From: Bifidobacterium actinocoloniiforme DSM 22766
GTDB taxonomy: Bacteria > Actinomycetota > Actinomycetes > Actinomycetales > Bifidobacteriaceae
Direction of reading: 5' to 3'
DNA: 64,000 nt
Assembly (NCBI RefSeq): GCF_001263395.1
Contig: NZ_CP011786.1
Coordinates: 992,001-1,056,000 of the forward strand
This document shows positions 30,793 through 39,857 of this stretch, piece by piece. The notes below the pieces were generated by a model. That model was not told the origin of the DNA and ran no database searches. It worked only from the letters and a program-made list of their open reading frames with translations. Both the position numbers and the translations under genes were made by a program. Every line of letters starts with the position of its first letter. Position 1 is the stretch's first letter.

Positions 30793-31881
30793 TCACTTGC
30801 GCCCAGCCAGACGCGCGGCCTCATCAGCTTGGATGTCGGAGTCGATTACGGCCTGGATGTCACCGTCGAGCACCTGCTCCAGGTTGTAAGCCTTGTATCC
30901 CGTGCGGTGGTCCACGATGCGGCTTTCAGGGAAGTTGTAAGTGCGGATGCGCTCGGAACGGTCCAGGGAACGCACCTGTGAATGGCGCATGTCCGCAGCC
31001 TCAGCAGCCTCCTGTTCATGCTTCATGGCCAGCAGGCGCGACTTCAGGACCCTCAGGGCGGCGGCGCGATTTTGGATTTGCGACTTCTCGTCCTGCATGC
31101 TCACCACAATCCCCGTCGGGATATGCGTCATGCGCACCGCCGAATAGGTGGTGTTGACCGACTGGCCACCGGGGCCGGAGCTCATGAAAATGTCTATTTT
31201 CAAATCCTTGGGATCGATTTCAATCTCATCGTCGTCATCGTCCGCCTCCGGGAAGACGATCACACCCGCCGCCGAGGTCTGGATGCGCCCCTGCGATTCG
31301 GTCACCGGTATGCGCTGCACCCGGTGGACTCCACCCTCGTACTTGAGCGAAGCCCAGACGCCATCGGCCGGCGCCACGGACCCACGCGAACGAATGGCCA
31401 GCTGCGCGTCCTTGACCCCGCCCAGTTCGGTGGCGTTCTGACTCATGATTTCCACGGACCAGCCACGCTTCTCCGCATAGCGGATGTACATGCGCATCAG
31501 GTCACCCGCGAACAGCGCCGCTTCCTCTCCGCCAGTGCCGGCTTTGATTTCCATGATCGTGTCCCGCGCGTCATCCGGGTCGCGAGGAATCAGCGCCGAA
31601 CGTAGGCGGTCCTCAGCCGCCGGCAACCGCTCGCCCAAGCTCTTGGCCTCCGCCATGAAATCAGGGTCATCATCGGCCATGCTCCGTGCGGCCTCGTAAT
31701 CATCGTTAAGCGTGCGGTATGCCTTATAGGCCTCCACGATGCTCCCCAGCTCAGCGTGCCGACGGCCCAGCTTACGGATCTGCGCGGGGTCAGAGGCTAC
31801 CTCAGGCTGGCTCATCTCCCGCTCCAGGCGCTCGTACTCCTCAAGAGCCGTCCGCGCTGCGGGGAATTGCTCATCCTCCAT
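30793..31881 (-). CDS. prfA: Peptide chain release factor 1
   Basis: 362 residues. Domain 2 carries the tripeptide anticodon region ([21 protein letters not shown]) and the catalytic [12 protein letters not shown] holds GGQ. It recognises UAA and UAG and triggers hydrolysis of peptidyl-tRNA. The ATG at 31,881 has GGAAAGG; the TTG at 31,890 overlaps it. prmC follows in the same direction. Confidence 0.95.
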   Translation of the reverse strand: MEDEQFPAARTALEEYERLEREMSQPEVASDPAQIRKLGRRHAELGSIVEAYKAYRTLNDDYEAARSMADDDPDFMAEAKSLGERLPAAEDRLRSALIPRDPDDARDTIMEIKAGTGGEEAALFAGDLMRMYIRYAEKRGWSVEIMSQNATELGGVKDAQLAIRSRGSVAPADGVWASLKYEGGVHRVQRIPVTESQGRIQTSAAGVIVFPEADDDDDEIEIDPKDLKIDIFMSSGPGGQSVNTTYSAVRMTHIPTGIVVSMQDEKSQIQNRAAALRVLKSRLLAMKHEQEAAEAADMRHSQVRSLDRSERIRTYNFPESRIVDHRTGYKAYNLEQVLDGDIQAVIDSDIQADEAARLAGRK

Positions 31882-31955
31882 GATCTCCAACCTTTCCTCT
31901 TACGCATTTCCGCTTCACTAGGCTCTGGGTGCGCCATCCGTTTGGACATAGAAAA

Positions 31956-32010
31956 ACGCCAGCCTCAGCGACCGGGCATGTCAAGCATGACCCGGGGCTC
32001 AGGCTGGCGT
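31956..32010 (-). terminator. rpmE terminator
   Basis: Ten-base arms (ACGCCAGCCT/AGGCTGGCGT) enclosing a second stem, followed on the minus strand by TTTTTC. It lies just after the rpmE stop and separates it from prfA. Confidence 0.85.
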
Positions 32011-32017
32011 GAAAACG

Positions 32018-32236
32018 CTACTTGTTCTTGTTCCTCTTGCCGTAGCGAGCCTCGAAGCGGGCAACGCGCCCACCGGTGTCGAGGATCTTCTGCTTACCGG
32101 TGTAGAAGGGATGGCAGTTGGAGCACACATCAACCGTCATGTGATCGCCGGGGGCGGTCGAGCGGGTGACGAACGTATTGCCGCACGAGCACGTCACCTG
32201 GACGGGATGGTAATCGGGATGAATACCCTGCTTCAT
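32018..32236 (-). CDS. rpmE: Ribosomal protein L31, zinc-binding form
   Basis: 72 residues. Starts [12 protein letters not shown], and the zinc ligands are in TCSCGNTF and [14 protein letters not shown], so this is the Cys-containing (zinc) paralogue. TAGGAGAAACC precedes the ATG. It is monocistronic with a strong terminator. Confidence 0.95.
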   Translation of the reverse strand: MKQGIHPDYHPVQVTCSCGNTFVTRSTAPGDHMTVDVCSNCHPFYTGKQKILDTGGRVARFEARYGKRNKNK

Positions 32237-32533
32237 GGTTTCTCCTAGGGTCCGAAGGGATCCGGGTCGCCTGCCCCTATGGCCGACGTGAACCGGAACC
32301 AATGGCGAGTATAGCGCAGGCCCGGGAGATTGCCCCAGCGAGGACCGCCTGCCGCCGCGGTTTTCAAGAACGTCTAGAAAGACATCCTCCGCCATGCTCA
32401 CATCCCTCAACCGCATGGACCCCAGGCCTATTCCCGACTGTTTCACAACACACCGCCCATGGATGACGATTCGGAACGAACCGAGATTCCAACGCTCTGG
32501 AGGATTCAACCACTGCCCGGGAGACAGGGCGCG

Positions 32534-32563
32534 TTGACATTTTTCGAACCGTTACGCTAATAT
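32534..32563 (+). promoter_or_regulatory. Strong sigma-70-type promoter with no downstream ORF
   Basis: TTGACA (32,534-32,539), 18-base spacer, TAATAT (32,558-32,563). It is close to consensus and faces about 460 bases without a supported protein gene. Confidence 0.65.
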
Positions 32564-32569
32564 TCATGG

Positions 32570-33031
32570 ACAGGTAGAAATCTCTCGTGCATTGGGGGAT
32601 GCATGAAAACGGTTAGCCGCAAGGGGTGAAGTGCAATCCACTTCCTTCCTTGCTCTCTGAATAAAGATGTATGCCGCAAATAGAGATGGCGACCGCTGTT
32701 GGAGCTTACCTGCAATTCACGCAGCAAGGTCGTGGTTATCTTTATTCGTGAGAGATGACTGTTGCCATAACTAAATGAAGGGGATTCGCAGAGAATCACG
32801 ACCCGGACTGGTATATCCAGGCAATATAGCGGGGCGTCCGGATGAGAACTCAATGTTTGGGACCATCATCTTGCCCCGCAACTCGACAGAGTCGGGTTCC
32901 CGGTCCGAAGGGACGACAGACGCGATCTGATTCTATTCCCCCGGCTGAAGCAGGCGGTTCGCCGTTTGTGGATGCGAGAGTCAGACTGCGGTAAAGGCGG
33001 GTTCCGGCGTCAAAGCCGGGGCCCGCTTTTT
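32570..33031 (+). ncRNA. Candidate structured noncoding RNA gene
   Basis: The segment from the promoter above to a T-tailed terminator has no credible reading frame but many long-range complementary pairs: GAATAAAGAT (32,659-32,668) with ATCTTTATTC (32,738-32,747), extended by CTCTC/GAGAG; GAAGTG/CACTTC near 32,629-32,644; CCGGAC/GTCCGG and GCGGGGC/GCCCCGC between about 32,802 and 32,880. I looked for the RNase P, tmRNA and SRP RNA signatures and did not find them. It lies between rpmE and the aldolase gene, antisense to neither. A regulatory RNA is possible; function unknown. Confidence 0.4.
32997..33031 (+). terminator. Intrinsic terminator of the candidate ncRNA
   Basis: GCGGG-CCGGC stem, loop GTCAAA, GCCGG-CCCGC, then TTTTT. 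Another inverted repeat (GGAGGGCG 33,151 / CGCCCTCC 33,188) with a run of ten G at 33,162-33,171 lies further right, near the end of the aldolase gene. Confidence 0.8.
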
Positions 33032-33240
33032 CATTTTTCCTCGACCAGGTCCGAAAGCAGCACGGGTTCCACGAATCAACCAACCGTAAGGGCACCCAGA
33101 GCACACACAGAGGCGTCGACAAGCCAGCAAAGAACCTCTGCAACGCGAGGGGAGGGCGGCAGGGGGGGGGGAACCATACTCCCCCAACGCCCTCCCTTTC
33201 CGGTGAGACACGTTGAACTCGCCCCCTTGTTAGGAAACCA

Positions 33241-34149
33241 CTACCCAAGTTGGTCAGCTGCGGTTATAATGCCTTCGATGGCCCTGACCTGCTCGGCTCT
33301 GATTTGCGTCGCCGGCTCTTTGATGGCCGTGGAAACAGGCAGACCTTTGATCTTGACCGCTGCCTTGATCGCGCTGATGAAAAGGTCGGCTTGATCGTAT
33401 ACGGCCATAAGCGCGTTAATCCGCCGGGCGCAGGCGAGCGCGGTCGTGTAATCACCACCCTGCCAAGCGGCGTGCATCCGCACGAAGGTCTCAGGCTCAA
33501 CATTGGTCAAGCCGCACAGGACGCCATTGCCCCCAGCGATCCGGTTAGGCGTGTAATACTCGTCGAAGCCGGATAGGACGCTGAACGAAGGCGAGACCTT
33601 GCGGACGGCGGCAATCACCTTACGGGTGTGGCTGATCGTATCGACCGTATCTTTGAGCCCCAGAATATTGCTGTGGTCTGCCGCCAACTGGGCGATCAAT
33701 TCCGGGCTCAGATCCATGCCAGTCCTGGGAGGGAAGTTGTACAGGAGGACCGGCAGGCTGGTGGCCTGCGCGATCTGAGCGAAGTAAACGCTCGCCGTCT
33801 GCTCGCTCGGGCCAAAATAATAAGGGCTGACCGCCACGACCGCATCGGCACCAACTGTTTCAGCGTAATGGGTGAAAGCCAGGACCTCATCCATATCGGT
33901 ACCGCCGACACCCGAGAAGACCTTCATTCTGCCAGCCACGCGATTCACCGCGAATGCGAGCGCCTCCTGTTTGCTCTCCAGCGAATACGCATAGAACTCG
34001 CCGATGCTGCCGAACAGGAGCACCCCGTTCATGCCGGCATCGGCCAGGTGGTCCAGGTGCCGGCCCCATAGCTCGTAGTCGATGCTTCCGTCATCCCCCG
34101 TCACCGTAATAGACGGGCAGAACACCCCTTCAAACGCCGCTGTCACCAT
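33241..34149 (-). CDS. DapA-family aldolase, probable 2-keto-3-deoxy-L-fuconate aldolase
   Basis: 302 residues, class I (beta/alpha)8 aldolase of the DHDPS/NAL family. Visible motifs are GVLLFGSIGEFYAYSLESK, LPVLLYNFPPRTGMDLS with the catalytic Tyr, and NILGLKDTVDTI with the Schiff-base Lys. Members next to fuconate dehydratase split 2-keto-3-deoxy-L-fuconate to pyruvate and L-lactaldehyde. The exact substrate is inferred from the neighbours. AGGAGCGCAAG precedes the ATG. The operon order downstream of fucD is fucD, gntP-like, aldolase. Confidence 0.85.
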   Translation of the reverse strand: MVTAAFEGVFCPSITVTGDDGSIDYELWGRHLDHLADAGMNGVLLFGSIGEFYAYSLESKQEALAFAVNRVAGRMKVFSGVGGTDMDEVLAFTHYAETVGADAVVAVSPYYFGPSEQTASVYFAQIAQATSLPVLLYNFPPRTGMDLSPELIAQLAADHSNILGLKDTVDTISHTRKVIAAVRKVSPSFSVLSGFDEYYTPNRIAGGNGVLCGLTNVEPETFVRMHAAWQGGDYTTALACARRINALMAVYDQADLFISAIKAAVKIKGLPVSTAIKEPATQIRAEQVRAIEGIITAADQLG

Positions 34150-34281
34150 CTTGCGCTCCTCACTTGAACCGCGGTTATCACCATTATCACATCATGTGCG
34201 CGATGCTTCGCTTGCATGCGCGAACCCAACGCCCACTCTCCTGCTCGCGCGCAGTGGTTGGGCGTTGAACCGAAGCCGTCC

Positions 34282-35718
34282 CTACATGAGCGGCACGCTG
34301 AGAATCAGAACAAAAATCATCGCCACAACCGAAAGAACGCAAGTCATAAGCGTCCATGTCTTGAACATCTCCGGCAGCGTGAAACCAAAGTATTCCTTGA
34401 CCAACCACAGTCCCGCGTCATTCACGAACGAGAAGATGAAGGAGCCTGCACCTATGGCAAGGACCAAGAGGGCTATGCCAACCGGGTTAAGGCCAAGCGA
34501 AACAGCAACCGGTTCGAGGATACCCGCGGTCGTTATTGCCGAAACCGTCGAAGAGCCTGTGGCGACGCGGACGAAGGCGGCGATGGCCCAGGCGACAAGC
34601 AGAATCGATATGTGCGAGCTCTGCACGAACTGAGTAATCATATCGCCGATGCCGGTGTCAATCAGCAAAGTCTTGAAACCACCACCCGCGCCCAGAATGA
34701 AGACGATGCCAGCGATAGGCTTCAACGACTTGGCGGTTTCGTCTTGGATGCGCTTCCAGGGGAATTTAGTGACCTTGAACAGAACTACGGTCGAGAAAAT
34801 CAGGGAGAAGAGCAGGGCGATCTCAGGATTTCCGAGGAACTGAATCAGCTGCGGCACGAAAGCCTTGGAGGTGCTGAGCTTGGGAGCAATCATCGTGGCA
34901 ATCGAAGTGATCAGCAGAAGCACGGCAGGCATGATTACGCAGGTCAAAGAAAGGCCGAAACTGGGGCGCTTGGTGCCCTCCGGCGGCTGCTCGATTGCGG
35001 ACATATCGAAAGTGTCGGGGGCGCCGCGATCCACGATTTTAGTGGCGTACCTAGCGAACAGCGGGCCACAGATTATTACGGTTGGGATCGCAATCAATAC
35101 ACCAATTCCCATCGTGATACCCATGCTACCGTTTGAGAAGGTCTTCAGAGCAGCGGTAGGGCCAGGATGGGGCGGCACTAGGGCCTGCATCGCACACAAG
35201 CCGGCCAAAGCGGGCATGGCGATCATCATAATCGGCAGCTTGGAACGCCGACACACCATGATAATAACCGGGACCATAATGATAAGGCCTACGTCGAAGA
35301 AGAGCGGCAGACCTACCAGGGAGCCGATAAGTGCCATGGTCCAAGGCAGCATCTTGACCGATGAGTGGTCCACAAGGGTATCGACCAGCACGCCTGTGGC
35401 GCCGGTGACCATCAACACTTGCCCAAGCATGGCGCCCAGCCCGACGAGAATGCCAACGCTCTGCGTTGTTGAACCAAAGCCGTCGAGGAAGGCGGTGATG
35501 GTGTTCATCATGCCGTAACCCGAGCAAATACCAGTAAAAATGGAGGCGATCATGATCGCGACGAATGGGTGAACCTTGGCCGCTGTCACCAAGGCGATCA
35601 GCAAGGCGACGCCCAATACGATACTGATCAACAGGGCAGCGGGGCTAAGGTGAACTTTCGGCACTTCGGAGGCCGCCTGTACGAGCGGCGATGACAGCGC
35701 CACAATGAGCGAATGCAT
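34282..35718 (-). CDS. GntP-family aldonate permease
   Basis: 478 residues, 12-14 membrane segments. GntP signature regions are present: FDVGLIIMVPVIIMV, PPHPGPTAALKTF and the late GAGGGFKTLLIDTGIGD. GntP proteins import gluconate and related sugar acids with protons. Between fucD and the aldolase it probably imports L-fuconate or a related aldonate. GAAGGA lies before the ATG at 35,718. Confidence 0.88.
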   Translation of the reverse strand: MHSLIVALSSPLVQAASEVPKVHLSPAALLISIVLGVALLIALVTAAKVHPFVAIMIASIFTGICSGYGMMNTITAFLDGFGSTTQSVGILVGLGAMLGQVLMVTGATGVLVDTLVDHSSVKMLPWTMALIGSLVGLPLFFDVGLIIMVPVIIMVCRRSKLPIMMIAMPALAGLCAMQALVPPHPGPTAALKTFSNGSMGITMGIGVLIAIPTVIICGPLFARYATKIVDRGAPDTFDMSAIEQPPEGTKRPSFGLSLTCVIMPAVLLLITSIATMIAPKLSTSKAFVPQLIQFLGNPEIALLFSLIFSTVVLFKVTKFPWKRIQDETAKSLKPIAGIVFILGAGGGFKTLLIDTGIGDMITQFVQSSHISILLVAWAIAAFVRVATGSSTVSAITTAGILEPVAVSLGLNPVGIALLVLAIGAGSFIFSFVNDAGLWLVKEYFGFTLPEMFKTWTLMTCVLSVVAMIFVLILSVPLM

Positions 35719-35842
35719 ATGAAGTCCTTCACACTATCAAAGCGAATGATGGTACTGTGCACCGGCGGCCCATCGCCAAGCGCCGTTACAGCGCATTGAA
35801 GGGCGAAGGGCCGCCGGAGAGCGACGATGCGCAGCTTTGCGA

Positions 35843-37126
35843 TTAGCCGCGGTAGAGGTACTTTTGAGCGGTCTCTACAGTCATCTCGGTGCCATTGCCG
35901 GGAGCCGTAGGAGCCACATAGTTACCCTCGCTAATTTGGATGGGGTGGACGAAATATTCGTGCTGGTTGTCCACGTATTCGATCATCCGTCCGTCCATGG
36001 TGCCCGAGACCGCCACGTAGTCGAACATGGCGAAGTGGCAGACCGCTTCGCACAGGCCCACGCCACCGGCGTGTGGGCAGACGATCTTGTTGAACTTCTT
36101 AGCCATCAGATACTCCAGGACAACCTCCTGGGGGCCAGCCACGCGCGTGGCGTCGATCTGCATGACGCCGAAAGCGTTGGCCTGCAAGTATTGTTTGAAC
36201 ATGATTCGGTTCTGCATCTGCTCGCCAGTGGCCACGGGAATCGGGTTAATGGCCCTGGCGATGGTGGCATGTCCGATCACATCGTCGGGGCTGGTGGGCT
36301 CCTCCACCCAAGCCAGGTCGAAATCATGGAACTTGTTGATCCATTCGATGGCCTCGGGCACATCCCAGACCTGGTTGGCATCCACAGCCAGGCGCACGTC
36401 CGGGCCGATCGCCTCTCGGGCCAAGGCCAGGCGGCGCAGGTCATCGTCCACATTCCGTCCGACCTTAAGCTTGATTTGTTTGAAGCCTTTCTGCTCAGTC
36501 TCCTCTTTTGCAATCTGGACCATCTTCTCATCGGCGTAACCTAGCCAACCCGCTGCCGTGGAGTAACCCGGGTAGCCGAACTTAAGCAGGTACTCAATGC
36601 GCTCGTCCTTACCCCTTTTACCTTCTTGCAGGATCTCGATGGCCTCCTCCGGGCGCAAGGCATCGGTCAGATAACGGAAGTCCAAGGTGGCAACTAGTTC
36701 TTCGGGGTCCATCTGAGCCAGGAGCATCCATAGGGGCTTACCGGCCCGCTTTGCCTTGATATCCCACAGGGCCGAGAGGACAGCGCCGATAGCCATGTGC
36801 TCCACACCCTTCTCAGGACCCAGCCACCGCAATTGCGAATCACCGACGAACAGATCCCATGCTAGGCGCATATTGTCCAACAGCTCCTCCACGTTGCGTC
36901 CGAGGAGGACGTGCGACATGGAGTCAATAGCCCGGCAGACCACATCGTTGCCGCGACCAATCGTGAAGACGAAACCGGTGCCCTTGATGCCATCATCGGC
37001 GTCGGTCTCAACCTCCACATAAGCGGTCGAATAGTCAGGGTCGGGGTTCATAGCGTCAGAACCTGAGAGAGTCTGCGAGGTCGGAAAACGGAAGTCATAC
37101 GTTTTGACATTTGTGATAGTGCTCAT
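35843..37126 (-). CDS. fucD: L-fuconate dehydratase, enolase superfamily
   Basis: 427 residues. The enolase-superfamily barrel shows the KxK base motif (FKQIKLKVG), metal ligands in VDANQVW and WVEEPTSPDD, then ATGEQMQNR and the catalytic His region VCPHAGGVGLCE. Over its length it reads as L-fuconate dehydratase, which makes 2-keto-3-deoxy-L-fuconate. AAGGAGCC precedes the ATG at 37,126. It is divergent from a LacI regulator, which likely controls it. Confidence 0.9.
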   Translation of the reverse strand: MSTITNVKTYDFRFPTSQTLSGSDAMNPDPDYSTAYVEVETDADDGIKGTGFVFTIGRGNDVVCRAIDSMSHVLLGRNVEELLDNMRLAWDLFVGDSQLRWLGPEKGVEHMAIGAVLSALWDIKAKRAGKPLWMLLAQMDPEELVATLDFRYLTDALRPEEAIEILQEGKRGKDERIEYLLKFGYPGYSTAAGWLGYADEKMVQIAKEETEQKGFKQIKLKVGRNVDDDLRRLALAREAIGPDVRLAVDANQVWDVPEAIEWINKFHDFDLAWVEEPTSPDDVIGHATIARAINPIPVATGEQMQNRIMFKQYLQANAFGVMQIDATRVAGPQEVVLEYLMAKKFNKIVCPHAGGVGLCEAVCHFAMFDYVAVSGTMDGRMIEYVDNQHEYFVHPIQISEGNYVAPTAPGNGTEMTVETAQKYLYRG

Positions 37127-37303
37127 AAAAGGCTCCTTCGTCTTTGATAAGTGGTTACAACGGAGTAATCCCAATAGGAACTCTAAGCGAAGGTTTAGAA
37201 ATTTGCAAATCAGATTTGGAAGTTTTCTTAATCGCAGGTATCTTCACATGTATACACTTAATGACGCGAACCATGCCGTCTCATAAAACCGAAGGAGCAG
37301 GGG
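37127..37303. promoter_or_regulatory. Divergent fucD-lacI promoter region
   Basis: AT-rich spacer of 177 bases with a perfect palindrome ATTTGCAAAT near 37,199-37,208 and an AGGAGCAGGGG ribosome site for the regulator. The palindrome is a candidate operator; LacI-family sites normally have a central CG, which is absent here, so this is weak. Confidence 0.45.
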
Positions 37304-38296
37304 ATGAAGATCAGTGAACTGGCGGAATTGGCCGGGGTCTCCCCATCCACCGTCTCCAAAGTCATCAACGGGCGCTCTGGAATTGCCGCCGAGACCAGAA
37401 GGCGCGTGGAGCAGGTTCTCAACGAGAACAGCTACTACAAGCCGCTCGTTTCAACGAAACTTTCGCGAACCATCGAACTAGTCCTGGAGCATGTTGACGC
37501 TGACTGTACCCTCCCCTTGATTGACCACGCCTCATACTGGGCCCAACAAGCAGGATATGCGTTGACCATCACCCAAATTCACTCAGGAGAGGAGGTCGAA
37601 CATTCTTTCCGTGGCATTATCGACCGTAACCCTTTAGGTGTGGTCATCCACCAAATCACTCAAATCCCCCAGGCGGAGAAAGACCTTCTGGAGTCACGGG
37701 GCATCCCGTTCGTAATCCTGGACCCCATCACCCCGATTGACGACCAAGCCATGTGGGTCTCGGTTGACCGCTGGACGGGCGGTTTCCAGATGGCGCAATA
37801 CCTCATCAGTCTGGGACACAGGCGCATCGGCATCATCAACGGCCCTCAGAATTCTCAGTCGACCATCGCCCGTTACGGTGGCTTCCTTGCCGCCGCGCAT
37901 TCGGCGCACATCGAACCCGACCCCACCTTGGAGCGCGCCACAGACCTGACACCCCAAGCCAGTTACCAAGCGGCCTGCGAGTTGTTGGACCTGCCTGAGC
38001 GCCCGAGCGCCATCTTCGCTTGCAATGACCAGACCGCGCTGAGCGTCTACCGGGCCGCCCACGAACGGGACCTGGCGATACCGACCGACTTGTCTGTTGT
38101 AGGGTTCGATGACATTTATCCAGCCGAGTTCATGGCTCCACCCCTGACCACCGTCAACCAGCCTTTCAACGCCGAAGCCCGCAAGGCCATTGAGATGATT
38201 ATCGATGTGCGCCGCGAACGACCGGTAGAGACCCATGTGGTTTTACCGGTCACAATCGTTAAGCGCGACAGCGCCGCGCAAGCTGCGGCAAAGTAA
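37304..38296 (+). CDS. LacI-family transcription regulator of the fuconate cluster
   Basis: 330 residues. Helix-turn-helix MKISELAELAGVSPSTVSKVINGRSGIA with hinge NSYYKPL, then a periplasmic-binding-like sensor domain (HRRIGIINGPQNSQS, SAIFACNDQTALSVY, VVGFDDIYPAEFMAPPLTTV). It is divergent from fucD, so likely represses the cluster until its sugar acid is present. The C terminus is standard, ending just before the degenerate tRNA remnant. Confidence 0.92.
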   Translation: MKISELAELAGVSPSTVSKVINGRSGIAAETRRRVEQVLNENSYYKPLVSTKLSRTIELVLEHVDADCTLPLIDHASYWAQQAGYALTITQIHSGEEVEHSFRGIIDRNPLGVVIHQITQIPQAEKDLLESRGIPFVILDPITPIDDQAMWVSVDRWTGGFQMAQYLISLGHRRIGIINGPQNSQSTIARYGGFLAAAHSAHIEPDPTLERATDLTPQASYQAACELLDLPERPSAIFACNDQTALSVYRAAHERDLAIPTDLSVVGFDDIYPAEFMAPPLTTVNQPFNAEARKAIEMIIDVRRERPVETHVVLPVTIVKRDSAAQAAAK

Positions 38297-38298
38297 AG

Positions 38299-38333
38299 AG
38301 TGAGGTCTCAGGGAATTGAACTCTGGCCCGAAC
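38299..38333 (-). repeat. Degenerate copy of the tRNA-Met 3' end (ancient att site)
   Basis: 29 of 35 bases match 43,121-43,155, the 3' end of tRNA-Met(CAT) with flank (T arm GTTCAA region included). It lies three bases after the lacI stop. With the intact tRNA it brackets the restriction-modification island, as duplicated attachment sites do. The mismatches imply old, unselected sequence. Confidence 0.7.
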
Positions 38334-38759
38334 AACCATAGAGTACAGCCCGGAGAAAATCTGGCCAGCCATCCACTGGATACACTTAGCGGGCAATCGG
38401 TCGGCGGACGCCGAAGCAAGTGTCTACATCTTATTAGCATCTGCGAATCGTAAGACCATCGGGTACCAGACGACCAGGCCCCGTACGACGGTGAATCCTA
38501 CCGACGAGGTTGGCACGAGGACATGATCGTGCGTGCATTACCCAGGCGGATGATAGAGATTTTTCATCAAGTACTGCTGTTTTTAGAAGAAAGCAGGGCG
38601 AAGAATTCTCCCGACACACAAGCAGAAGGGCTCCCCTGATGAAAGGTGAACCTGGAGAATTTCAAAACAGCCCAACCCCAGCTGCTCTGCTCCGGACAAG
38701 ATCCACGAAATCAACGTTAGCGAGTAGAAGCGCAGCTGCTATATGTTAATACCGTCGTT
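38334..38759. other. Island left flank without recognisable genes
   Basis: About 425 bases of mixed composition with only short frames lacking ribosome sites or domains. I see nothing I can support. Confidence 0.5.
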
Positions 38760-38782
38760 AATGATTTAGCGAAGGAGCGATC

Positions 38783-39180
38783 ATGGGCATGGATGAGGGG
38801 AGTGAAAGCCCTCGTCCTTATAAGCGATGAGAGAGGAACGACCGTGCTTCCACCGGCGGCAGTGGCGCTGCGCACATCACAGCTCCACCGCCCAAACCGC
38901 CACATATGGGCACCGAGGCCAAACCGGGAAAGCCCAACGTGAAGGAAGGCAAAGCGAACCAGAAACCCGTACTCACTACGCTACTGCTGCTGGCCATCGG
39001 CTGTGGCATGGGGCCCTGCAGCAGCACAATCACAAGAACTCACAACATGCGAAGACCCGCAATCCGCCTGCTCAAAGAGCCAGGCCGACCTACACTAGTC
39101 ACGCAAGAAATTGAAGGACGCCAAAGACGAGGCGGACAAAGCCATGGAGAAAACCGGACTTATGTGACAAGGCACAGACC
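38783..39180 (+). pseudogene. Degraded gene with hydrophobic segment and charged coiled tail
   Basis: Fragments in different frames read MGTEAKPGKPNVKEGK, then LTTLLLLAIGCGMGPCSS (a membrane or lipobox segment), then EDPQSACSKSQADL and KKLKDAKDEADKAMEKTG. Together they resemble a small membrane/lipoprotein with a helical tail, broken by several frameshifts and a stop. No intact version is in the window. Confidence 0.45.
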
Positions 39181-39408
39181 GAGAAGAAAAATAGCCGTGC
39201 AGACCGCGCAGCAACAGGCCGCTTAACAGCATGCACAAGAGCAGCAGATACAGTCACAAACACGTTCTCAGGGAACGCCTCACCGGGGCTCATTCTGCTC
39301 CAGGGCAGGCTCCACCGGAACATCCGACCGTAACGGCGCTACACTGACCTGCAGGACCGCGACGGACGGCCGCCTGCGCTGGATGAACTAACAAGGAGAG
39401 AGACAAGC

Positions 39409-39609
39409 ATGAGATTCGGCATGAGGAAACCCGGCGTCAAACGCTCGATCAGCGCACGCACCACCGGCAGGCTCAAACGCCAAATGAAGAAAGCGATCAT
39501 CCCCGGGTACGGCAAGAAAGGCATGGGCTGGGTCAAAAACCCCAGGAAAGCCGCCTACAACAAGATCTACCACAAGACCAGCTTCAGCCTCTGGGACCTC
39601 TTCAAATAA
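39409..39609 (+). CDS. Small basic conserved protein
   Basis: 66 residues, strongly basic (RKPGVKRSISARTTGRLKRQMKKAIIPGYGKKGMGW) ending in a hydrophobic/aromatic KTSFSLWDLFK. The ATG is preceded by AAGGAGAG at a good distance. I recall similar short proteins in bifidobacteria. It has no known function. A terminator-like AACCCCACTTCAACAGGGCC with T-run follows (39,625-39,655). Confidence 0.7.
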   Translation: MRFGMRKPGVKRSISARTTGRLKRQMKKAIIPGYGKKGMGWVKNPRKAAYNKIYHKTSFSLWDLFK

Positions 39610-39857
39610 ACATCTCTAATCCTGGAACCCCACTTCAACAGGGCCTTTTGTTTTACTGACCTCTGTCTGTTTTCAGATATCTTTGTCTTTGTAAAACGGC
39701 CACTAGCAGGAATATTGGCAGGGGTTCACTTATTCTCATGCTCGAATTTCATACAACTCAAAAACTCGGTCAACTGCTAGCCAGGTACGGCGCATATCAT
39801 TTCATGAGATTCAGTGGACCCGTTATCATTCTTATATCGAAAAGAAAAGGGAAAGAC

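Noticed and set aside
32570-33031. RNase P RNA, tmRNA or SRP RNA for the candidate noncoding RNA
   Set aside because: GAGGAAAGTCC and ACAGAAA (RNase P), a tag-coding frame and tRNA-like end (tmRNA), and the SRP tetraloop motif were not found.
32850-33248. 132-codon minus-strand frame in the rpmE-aldolase gap
   Set aside because: No ribosome site and no domain; it crosses the terminator of the candidate RNA and the G-run.
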